64,000 nt of DNA from Sweltsa coloradensis (lineage: Eukaryota > Arthropoda > Insecta > Plecoptera > Chloroperlidae). Where the stretch lies: NCBI GenBank assembly GCA_024449915.1, contig JAMZAV010000004.1, positions 1,116,001 through 1,180,000 of the forward strand, in the 5' to 3' direction. Position numbers and translations under genes: made by a program. Under the pieces are notes generated by a model. It was not told the DNA's origin. It ran no database searches and saw only the letters and a list, made by a program, of their open reading frames with translations. Of this stretch, positions 19,201 to 31,200 are shown piece after piece. How positions within the stretch are numbered: position 1 is the first letter of the stretch; the number at the start of each line of letters is the position of its first letter.

Positions 19201-22200
19201 TAGGGTTGTTAGTTTAGTTCCTGCAGTTTTGGTTTGCACCAATTTTGAGCATTCATCGACACTTTAGTTGCGAGTTGTGATTACCGGTATAATAGTACCT
19301 ACCTACACTACAAAAAAAACATTGTAACATAAGTAGGCCTACCTACTGGACTTAGTAATATAGGCCTACATAATGCCGTATACGCCTACCTGAGTATTGT
19401 TCTTCACAGACTGGGTAAGAACAGAGAGAGGACCTGTACTGAATTCTTCTTCCTCACGTTTTGAGAGCTCCTCAGGAGTCATCTCCGACTTGGGTTTTGC
19501 AAGAAGGGATCTGAAAATGGAAAAACCTTCATAAAATCTATGTTTACAATGTAAATAGTAGGAACCGGTAATCCTTTAAAAACACTCAGCAGGGCCAAAA
19601 TGCTACAAATGGTAGTTTTATTGATTGTGTTAGGCCTACATGGCTTTTGATTAGTGTTTGAAGGTGGGGCAGCCAACATTTAGAAACTATTTATATTGTT
19701 CTTTATGGTGGTTTAAGTTGCTGTAACTTCATAGGCCTCTTGTGTTTTTTTGTTGTGTATATGATGGCTTCAGGTTTGTTCGTTTGTCCTGCTTCAATTA
19801 AAACACTTTACTACAGGAGTACACTGGTGAAACGGAAATGGGAGTAAAAATCACAGTTACTACAACGCCGACAAAAGAACGGTGTTGAGATTGTTTTGGC
19901 TGCTCTTACTCCTACAGTAGCTGGTATAAAAACACTACTCCAGTCTCACTTGTAGTAAGTTACTACTGGACAAAAAAAACGCCTAGTGAGTGGTTACACC
20001 CATCACAACTTGCTCCAGGACAGAATAACGGTGTTATGCAAATATCTTACTCCCGGAGTAGTGATCTCAGGACAAACGAACAAACCTAGTGATTGCCGGT
20101 TGGTGTTGCATTTGGGTTGAGAGCTGGTTTGACAACTTGTGGGAGTGGTGGTTGAGGTGTTGTGATTTAGAGGGTGAGCAAGTTGTGCATTTTGCATATT
20201 CTTAGGTGATGGTTGTAGGGTTTTTTTCTTTGTGTTAAGGGTGGGGGGTCCAGGGCAAATCCCTGGTGGGAGTTGGGGGGCAGCGCCCCCAATTCACAAC
20301 ACGAATGACATATAAATTTATTATTTACATTTCCGTGTGGTTGGTGGTGGTTGGCGAACAAGGCTTTCAAGACGAAATGTTTCGTCGTAATGTTATTTAA
20401 TTGTGTAGGCCTCCGACTATATTTATGTGACCTTCAACTCTACACAGCTGCCGAACTCTTGCAAGGTAAGATGTTGGCTCCTAACATCCTATCAATCTAT
20501 CCCCACCCAACACTGATGATTGGTAAAAGTGTGAGTCATACCAAACCAGGGTTTAATTTTGCCCAAAAAGGAGTTTGTAAGGGGTTGAGGGTGATGACAT
20601 TATTGGGCCCCTATATTTGCACAGTCAACAACCCAAAAAGAAGGACTTTTGCCCAAAAACCCCTTCCTAACCCCATACAAACTCCTTTTCGGGCAAAAGT
20701 GGTACTTGTTCATTATCCGGACCACCTATAACATAACATAACATTTCTTAAGGTTACTAATGGGCCCTTTTGCCCGGTGGCAACCACTCACTCCCCCCAG
20801 ACCTAATTTCTGCCTTCCCCTAAAAACGATCTAAATTCACTCAAAGACCTACTATCTACAACATCCCCAGACAAGTCATTCCACTCCCTAACAGTCCTTT
20901 CCAAGTGTGGCTCGTTGGTCTTGTGGTTAGCGTATCTGCTTCCAATGCAGAAGGTCCAGGGTTCGATTCCCGCCAAAGTCAGAAGTTTTTTAACTTCTGA
21001 TTTGGACTTAAGTCCATCAAGTTCTTGTCTTAGGAGTTTGTAAACGGTGACTTTGGAGCCGTCCTAGCAACGAAGCACATAATAAATTCAGAGTTGTGCT
21101 GAATCGGCCTTGTTGATTCTGGCGTTGATTCGCGGGTGTTCGCAATGTCCATACCACCGATTGCTATATTTCCTACTAAAAATAACGATCTTGGTTATCG
21201 CTCACTCGCCGATTGCGACGGGGCCTACAGGGTTGGCTTAGTCGCTTTGATTTAAAGTCTCCCACTGAAAATCAGTTACCTATATATCTGAGTGGGTAGA
21301 CTCTAAATACATTTTTTTTTTTTTTTTTTTTATTTAAACCATATGGACCCAGATCCGTTCTTACTACTTGACGCTGGAACTTCCATAAATGATCCCCCCT
21401 ACCCTACCTACCTACCTACCTACCTAGGCCTAAGTTAGTTAGGTTAGGGGGGTTAGGGGGATACATTATTATTATCCTAACCTAACTAACTTAGATGGTC
21501 TGGATAATGAACAAGTTCCCAGTAAGTAACCCAGGTCCGGTAGTAGGAACTTCTTCGTTGGGGGGGGGGGGGGGCAAAAAAATCATTATGTTTTTGCTGT
21601 TTTAAGCATCGTTCACAACTACGTAGTTCTAAGGCACAAGGCGTAATATTTTGTACAGCTGAGTAGGCCTATGTGTTTCTATTATTTACTACAATTCAGA
21701 AATTAAAAAAGTCAACCTTTTTGATATATGGGTCATTCTCAAATAAAATGACCCTTGTGCTGTCCCACCTTAATATTATTTTTTTTTAGATCAAGATATT
21801 GATTTGCATAAATTTTGGTTGTACATTTTCAGAATACTTATAGTTTTTATTAGCTCCATGAATTTTTGCACTTCTATCTTGTAAGGTTGACCTTTCAATC
21901 AATGTCGGGTATTGCAAAATGTGTTAAAACCCATGTCCCTATCCTCAAAACCAGAAGTGTTTTTGTAAAATGTTTGACTTTAAGACTAAAATTTATTTAG
22001 TCTCTAGATTGGAATTAATGCAGAAATAACAGTTAATAACTGTGTGTTAGTGACTTTTTTTAACAATTTACATTTTCAAACAATAACTAGTGGAAAGTGT
22101 TTGTCCCTAATGTGGCAATCATAATAATGTCATGACTGTTACCATTGTAAAAGAGTTTAAATAATTTTTCAAGAAGGCAGTGGATCAATCTAGAAGAAGA

Positions 22201-25200
22201 AGAAGAACAGCTCCTGACATGGCATCATGGAAGTTTGGTTTGTTTTGACATGAGAACTCTTTAAAATTGAAAAGTAAACATTTTAACGGTGAGTATTTTA
22301 ATTCAATGTCATGAATGTTACCAAGATAAAACAATTTAATTTGTATTTAATATTTTATTTAACAATTGAGTTAAGTTACAATCAAGTTCCAGCTCATAGC
22401 AAACATAACCCTACTTTTTCAAATGGGATTGTTAACAGCTAATGAATTAATGAAGTTGAAATGTCATGCATGTTACTTGTCAGGTATGTTACTTTCAAAA
22501 AGTAACATTACCAAGGGCATCGTGGATTACTGCATTAATTTCCTGCAACTGTAGATGTGTTTTGAAGGGAGAGGTTGTAATTCATTGCCATACTCAAAAG
22601 TAACAAAACACTTGTTTTTATTGATTTTCAGTGATCACTTGTCAAGAATGTTACTTTTTGTCAAGACCGTTACCCGTAGTGTCTCTTTACTTTAAACTCA
22701 ACACAAACTTGTTGGATTAGATGGATTTTATCTTTAGGTTGACTGATTTGTACACTAACAAGCAACATGATCTTAGAAAAAAATTATTACTGTTAGAAAA
22801 GTAACTTTTTTGTCAAGACTGTTACTTTTTGTCAACACCGTTACCCGAGCTAATTATTAAATTAAGTCTTATTTAAAGTTTAAAATAACTGAATCACATT
22901 TTTAATCTTATTTATAATATTAATACTTCATTGCTAACAGTGATCTTGATAAAATTTGATTTGCCATTTGTCCATTATTAGTAAGTTAATTACCAGGTTT
23001 TGAAATTTGAGTAACATTCTTGACATTTTGGTATTATAAAAAGTGATTAAAATAAAAATGTATATTTTATTGAATGTATTAGATGAATATAGATTTAATA
23101 AATAACTTCTTACATCAATTGTCACTTTTATGTCCGGTAACAGTCATGACATTTTCGTACACTTGGATTGATGAAAATGCTTGTATGTAAAAAAATTTTG
23201 TTTTTTTTAGATAAACCCTTTTAGGGCTGTAAGAACAAATTATTGGATAATGTATTGTTAAAGGAGGCATCCAATTTTATGTTATAATTTTTTCTTGCAA
23301 GCATTTTTTTCAATATGGTCATTACGTTTGAGAATGACCCACATGATATATTAATATTACCGAGTAATTAACACATGGCTTGCTCACTCGGCTAACAATG
23401 ACTTTGGCGTTTTCCTAGTATATTATGAGTATAAATGAGAGGGGTTTGAGATTAGTTGTTATACGGGCGCGTCAACACTGTAAGGCCTAATGCGCCACTC
23501 TAGCCTAATATACTGTGGAGAAAATGCCCATGCTAGCTAGATTCAGCCTTAAGTTTTGGGGAGGAAAGGGGATGTTCCCGGGTACTCAACACATGGCTTG
23601 CTCACTCGTCTAACAACGACTTTGGCGTTTTCATAGTATGGTTTCAGAGGGCGTCAACCAATCGTGTAGTCGTTGTCGCCGTCTTCGTACTGAATGGAGG
23701 CTTTGGCATAGTTGAGGTTAAGTTGATTTGGATTAAAGGCGCGTCAACTGTTAGGTTATAATACGCAATAGAGCTGAGCGCGTGTCGTGAGTCACTCGTG
23801 AGTCACGCGTGACTCACGACATTTATCGTGAGTGTGCGTGAGTGTGGACTAAATGGAATTAGTCGTGAGTGATTGTGCAAGAAACTTGACTCACTCGTGA
23901 ATCGTGACACGCGTCATTGTGCGTGTCACGTTATCTATTTGGCTATCAATCGACGAATAAATACATTTTCTAGAAATTAGAAGCTACCTTCCTACCTTCC
24001 TACCTACCCTACACTTGACCCTATTTCAGTTGTCCTCTTCTCGCGGTTCGTGCAGTACGTTGCTTGCTATGTTCGGTCAGTTTATGTGTACAGCTTTGCT
24101 CATAGTGTTGTAGTATGTGATGTGATTTGTTTCAAGCTCTGTAGTGTTATTTGTAAGGTAGGCACAATAAACAAACATCATATTTCGTTGCTGTTTAGTC
24201 TGTCAGGAATCAGGATACGTCGTGAGTAGTGCTAAAATAACATTGTAGGCCTAAAACACATTCATTGTAACTTCATCTGAGGAAAGTCGTGACTTGTGCG
24301 TAACTGATACGATGTGTGACATGGCGTGAGTGCGTTATGGAAAAATGAATTTTCAGCGTGAGTGTGCGTGAGCGGGTAGCGATAATATCCGTTCGTGCGT
24401 GAGTGTGCGTGATTAGAGAATGTTCGCTCGTGATCGTGACCCTGCGTGAGTCAAAAGTCACTCACGAGCTCACCTCTAATACGCAACTCTAATCTAGGGG
24501 ATATAGGAAGGAAAACTCTATGCAGAACAGAATCAGCTACAAGTAGGTAAAATGAAAAGAGGGGTTCTTACGTCGTGGTCGTCATAGTCTCTGTCATCGT
24601 TCGTGTCGTTATGGTCGTCGTCGTTGCGGAGGAGGAGAGGTCCCCGACGACAACTACCAGAGCTCGCCTCTAGTTTCGAGGAGTAATATTCTACTTACCA
24701 GCTAACGTTTGTGAAATGGAGTTCGTTTAGGCGCGAGCCATCTCTTGGCCAAATGTCCGCCTATATCTATAATATACTTTCTATCGCATGACATTGACAC
24801 TTAGGAAAACAAAAATCAAAACACGTGGTGATAACCACCGACTGTGTGATTTTTTATCCGTCACTGAAATCAATGTGTTTAATTTATTTTATATAACCAT
24901 GGCTGTGGCCTTCTATACGTATTTGCAAATGAAACATGTGCAATCTAAGTTCAAATTTTTAAGATTTTTATTTATTGTAAGTTTAAATCGCAACGGATTG
25001 GGCTCATTTTGTTAGCAGTTCTCAGTTACCTAGTCACGGACGTCTGTTTAAAATTTCAGCTCAATCTATTTGGCCGTTCGGCCGTATGAGCCTGGACAGA
25101 CAGACAGACAGACATTGGGCAATGGTCACGGCCAAGGCCCGATCGAGTAGAGCGTAACAGAATCCTCATTCGCTTTGCTCACTCGTCTAATTATTTACTA

Positions 25201-28200
25201 CAATTCAGAAATTAAAAAGTTAACCTTTTCAATGCTGGGTTTTGAACGGAGCACCCAACACCCCAGTGCTGGGTTATTTTTAGCAAAAAGTCAATTTCTC
25301 TCACTTGTATTTGATAGAAATATTTAACTATCAAAATGTTTCCTCATCCTTAAAATGAAGTAGATTTCTTTACACTATACACCTTGAGTAGATTGTCTTG
25401 CTTTTCTACTGTCAAGACTATTATATACACGTGACAATTGCCCTAGCATAGACCTATGTAAGTGTGAGCTGGTTTTCGTCACTTAGGCCTACTGGCAACA
25501 AGTAGAGGACCTACTTCTCTATTATTTCAACCTTTACTTCAAAGTCTATGATCGCTAAACAAGTCCGAATATGGATCATAAACCTCTTCACTACAACCCA
25601 TTTTGCATAATAACTGTGTCATTTTATCATCCCAACCTTTTCCAGATGCCATTATTATCTTCACTTGATGTTCTGTCAATTTGCACTACTGAAATAACTG
25701 ACAGAGCCATCTGTGGTCAAACTACCAAACTAGAAGATGGTTGAACAGCTTGCACATAGAGTGCAGCACAGTTGAAAAAATGACTTTTTACAATCGATTA
25801 TACCTATCAGCAGCAACAAGCGCACGCGTTTCGAAACAACCTCAGCTCGAGTATACTCGACGGCCGCACTGGGGAAACAAGATGGCGGCATTGAGTATAC
25901 TCGATGGCCGCACAGAAAAGGTTAAAAAAGGCCACCCAGACCTAATTTCTGCCCTCCCCTAAAAACAATCTAAATTCCCTCAAAGACCCACTATCTACAA
26001 CATCCCCAGACAAGTCATTCCACTCCCTAACAGTCCTTTCCATGAAACCATACCGACCCAGATTTGTTCTTACTACTTGACACTGGAACTTCCATGAATG
26101 ATGAATTTATTTATTATTTTATTTACTATTGGAAAAGAGGTATAATTGTACCGCTGTTTAAGAAAGGTGACCGTAAGAAATGTGAAAATTATAGAGGGGT
26201 GACATTAATGTGTCAGTGTGCAAAAATTTATGAGAAAGTTATAGAACTAAGACTGAAGGAGGTATATGACACAGATCTAAGAGAAGAACAATATGGGTTC
26301 AGAAGTCGACGGTCTACTATTGATCCCATATTTGCTATAAGACAGACAATGGAGGGGAGATGGCAAAATGGGAAAGAAATGCACATTGTGTTTTTGGATC
26401 TGGAGAAGGCATACGATCGCCTGCCTAGAGAGAAAGTATGGGAGTGTCTAGAGATAAAAGGAGTGGGAAGAGGTTTAATAGACAGGATACAAAGTACATA
26501 TCAAAGGAGTGAAAGTTGTGTACAGACAGATATGGGTAGGTCAGAATGGTTTCAAGTAAATGAGGGCTTGCGACAAGGTAGTGTGTTATCTCCAACACTC
26601 TTTACTGTTGTAATGGATGAAATTATAAGAAGAGTGGAACCAAATACAGATGGAAGGGACACAAGAACATTAGTGTTTGCGGACGATGTGTTGATTTGGG
26701 GTGAGAGTGCCAGAGAAGTGCAGGAGAAGGTGGACAGATGGAACGAAGTTACTACAGAGTTTGGTCTAAAAATCAATCAGAAAAAGAGTGAATGTTTGCG
26801 TATGCAAAAGAAGACAAAGGGCAGGCCTAGAGACATGGAAAATATTGTACTACGGGGAGAAGTCTTAGAAGAAAAAGAAGAATTTAAATATTTGGGAAGT
26901 ATATTGACAAAAGATGCAAAGTGTGTAGGGAAGTGTCATCTAGAGTGCAAAAAGCAGAAGGGTTTTACCAATTGGTGAGAAAGTTACAATGAAATGAGTT
27001 GTTCCCACAAAATTGTAAAATTTTGCTGTATAAGGCATATTTTGTACCTATACTAACATATGGGGCAGTAACGTGGGCAGGGGGAACAAAAGAAGAGAGT
27101 CAGCTGGAAGCAGCAGAAATGAAGTTTTTAAGAAGTATAAAGGGAGTTACAAAGATGGACAAGATAAGAAGTAATGAAATAAGGAAAGAACTGGGATTGG
27201 AGAGATTGAAGTTTAAGCTAGGAAGAGAACGTCTAAGATGGTTTGGACATATGAAAAGGATGGGCAGGGAGAGGATTCCAAGACGAGAATTTGAAGCGGC
27301 AGAGGAGGGGAAAAGAAGAGTAGGAAGGCCAAGAGAAAAATGGGAAAGATTAATTCAAGGAGACGTTGGAAAACGGAATGAAGTGTGGGAGCATGTGGCA
27401 AGAGTAAAGCTGTGGGAGGACAGAAGAGAGTGGACTAAATTGCTGGAGAGGAAGGAGGAAAATGATGAGGAAGAAACACAAGAACAAGAGTTTGGCAAGC
27501 TTAGTACCTACAGTTTCATGTCCTGGATAATGGTGGAAAACCACCACTCAACCCGACATAGTTGGAACTGAGTTATGATGATTATTATTATTTATTTAAC
27601 GACTATCCTATTCAGTTATAAAAACTGATTTGCAAAGGAGGACAACTAAATAAATCTAATTACATAGGCCTAGATGCAGAAACAACAATAAACTACATTT
27701 TTTTTTCATTTTTGACAATGATGGGAGACCCGTGGTTCGAAATCCAGGTTGGGCGAACTTTTTTCAATTTCTGAATTGTAGCAAATAATAACAATTACAC
27801 CTACGGGAGTGTTTCCCGACTAACCAAATCGAGAAACTATGTGTTTCTATCTAGGAAAACGCTTAAGTCCCGCCGCGTTGTTGGATGAGCGTAATTGGTG
27901 CATTAGGTTTGTTTGGTATGCCCTACCAGTGTAGTGTAGACTTGTGTAGTGTAGGTGTAGGCCTTGAAATCAAATTACACTACACTTTACCCAGGATAAC
28001 CAAACGTTTTTAAAGCTACACTCTACACTAGATTCGCTCACATCGAACTGTCAAACTAAAAAACATAATAAAACAACAAACAGTACTTTTGAAGGCACTA
28101 AATGAGTCAAAATGATAGAAAATGTGTACTATCTGAACGATGGAAAGCTATTTATAGTGCTTATCCTAATTGAGGTCAGAGTACCCTACGCATTTGCCCT

Positions 28201-31200
28201 CATCACAAAACATAGTGCCACATAAATAAAATACTCCGAATCATTTTCTAATACGTAATTATAGACTATTAATTGATTTTAGGAGTTATATCGGATTGTC
28301 AATGAAAGAATGTGTCATTCAACATGTTTTAAGCTGTTTCTCTCCAAATGTTGCACCTAAATTTCTACACCTACACTACACGACCTCCTAGAGCTCGTGT
28401 AGAAATGCTACACTTTACACTACACGAAGTCAAACCAAACGGCTACACTTTACACAACTTAATACGAAAACGCTTTTTAGGCATTTTGAGCCTACACTAG
28501 TGTAAAGTGTAAGTTCGTGTAGCAAACCAAACAAACCTATTGACTGTCATGTCTTATGCGGATTTTCTGTTGTTCTGTATAACAAGATTTTTTTTAAATT
28601 AAATTTAATTAAACTAAAAATAAACTTAATTTTTTTTAATTAGGCATAATAATTTTTAAAAAAAGAAAAAAAGAAATGCGATTTTTATAAGAAATAATTA
28701 TTCGATTGCGCTCAAATTTCACACGAATATATAAATTTATAAAATTAAGGTTCTGTGAAAAAATCATTACAATAGGATAAAGCATGTAGGTGTTAAGTCA
28801 AAAAATTGTTTTAAAAAAGAAAAAACCCGCAAAATTTCTATTTTCATGAAAAATAATTTTTCAGTTGCGCTTAAATTTCACACGAATATCTTAATTCATA
28901 AAATTAAGGTTCTGTAAAAAATTAATTGAAATCGGATAAAAGCATGTAGGCCTAGGTGTTATAAGTCAAAGAAATTTTTTTTAAATACAAAAAAATCATA
29001 AAATTGCGATTTTCATGAGAAATAATTTTCCGATTGCGCTCAAAAAGGTGGCAGTTCTAAGTTCAGAGATTTCGAAGGCATCCATAAAATTTCATGGCAA
29101 TTGGAGTATTGGTTTAGCCGGAATAGTGTTAACAAACACACAAAAATACAAAAAGAAAGAAAGAAAAATAAAAAAAAAAAACATTCCGGATTTTTTTCTC
29201 CAGTGTAGTGAAATGGAATCTTCGCTACGCTCATCCAAAAACGTTCACAATAGGCCTATATACCCGAAAAAGATTTAGTTTTCTTTCGGACCGCAACAAA
29301 AGTTTTTAGAAGCATCCGGACCCCACCTGAAAGTACTTGCCGACCCCTGGGTTAGGCCTATGTCATTTTTTTTTTTTATATTTTATAGATAATATCGATA
29401 TCACCAACAAAGCCTGTTCCGACCTAGGTCTATAGGCTAAGTGGAAATCAAGTGTGGCAAGCCAAGTGTAAGTCAAAACAATACAATCACGTTCCGTTTG
29501 CTGCCTCGCTGTCTTCAAGGACATGTGTTTGGCTTCCATGATCGACTGATAGCTCATTTCCAAACATAAATCTCAAGTGGAGTGTGACACTATCAGCCCA
29601 GCCAGTGTAGTGATATAAAATTACCTGTAATTTATAATTTGGTCGGTAAAATGGTCGTTTAATTAAAAATTACAAACTGAAATGGTACAATTTACTATTG
29701 AGGGTGTCTGGTTTAGGGAAAAAGTTTTTAAAATTTTTGGTCATTTAGGCCTATTAAGGCCCGATTCCACCAAGTCTTAAACTCGAGTTTAATTTTGTTA
29801 AACCTCGGTTAGCTTGAAAATGCGTTCCACCAGAACTAAACTCGAGTTTAAACCGAGCTTAAACTAAACTCTACCTGGGGTGCGGTTTAACAACTTAAAC
29901 TGGACTCACCGCCAGTACGATATTCGATTCCACATATAACAAGCTGTGATTTTGACGATGTGACGATGTAGAATCGGTTTTATTTACGTCTTTATACCTG
30001 TTTATACGTGTTTATACTGTTCAACAACTTGTAACACTCTACGAGTAGTAAGTAGGTACCTACCACGCGAACGTATTTTCATTTTTCATAGGTTATGTTG
30101 TCAGTGTGTCGTCACTCGTCACTGTCTTGTTCAACAGCTGACCGTGGAGACAAAATCACGTGATTTTTGAAGAACCAATCACAGACATCCTTACAAAATA
30201 AACTCCGCTTAGCTAAACGGAGGTGAATAAAATGTGGTGGAATGGGTCATGGTTTAAACTGAAGTTTAAAGATAAGCGGAGCTTAGTTAAACTCGAGTTT
30301 AGCATCCATTTGGTGGAAACGGGCCTTACTGGTCACAGGGCAAGCGGTATTGAAGGCTGATTAATTATTTAATTACTAGACCTAGACATGTGCATCTACA
30401 CTCATGTAGCCTATTTATAGCTCATATAGGCTAAATGGTTATAGCCACCTACTATTGAGTCAGTGGGCACAATGTATCACGATTAAGTATAAACATGTTT
30501 CAAAGTCCTGTTTCAAAGTCAACTAACATTGTAATATATGGTCACTATTTTTTAGTTATATGCCTCCATATCACTAGGCCTATGTCTCTTATTTTCATCT
30601 GTACCATTATCTTGCACCAATTGTAAATAATCTCATCGAACAATTCTCTTCTCCAATTATACTATCACAAATTAATATATATCATTATCATTAGGATCAT
30701 TAGTAACTCGCTTGTTTTCAAATTACACTTTTACATTAGTATAAATATTTTCCGTCATTATCATGTGTAGGCCCTATCATATTCAGGAACATAATAGTTA
30801 TTAAGGATTATTCATTCCCTCTCTTCCAAGAGGGGTTATATCTGTTACCATGTATCGATCAAATGAATTTTTGGTTTATTTGGATTAAGGACGCGTCAAC
30901 CGTTAGGTCATAATGCACCACTCTAACCTAGGGGGGGGAGGAAGAGGGGCCCATGCTGGTCAGAACCAGCCACGGGAAAGGGGAGGAAGGGGGGTTTCTC
31001 ACGTCGCGGTCGTCATTGTCTTTATCATTGTTCGTGGTGTCATTGTCTTTGTCATCGTCGCCGGGGGGTCGTCAAGGGAAGGGGGCAAGGTCCCCGGCGA
31101 CGATTGCCAGAGCTCGCCTCTAGATTCGGGGAATAATATGCTACCCTTCTTACTAGCTGATGTTTGCAAGGTGGACTTTTTATCTTGAATCGCCTTTTAC

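Noticed and set aside
20907..20985. Functional tRNA-Trp gene
   Set aside because: A and B boxes and a CCA anticodon are present, but the acceptor stem does not pair and the sequence runs on into a SINE body found elsewhere in the window.
21729..23341. CRISPR-like array from the GTCA-NGA motif
   Set aside because: Spacing is irregular, copies occur on both strands and the motif is only about 14 bases; it lies between transposon-type ends in an animal genome.
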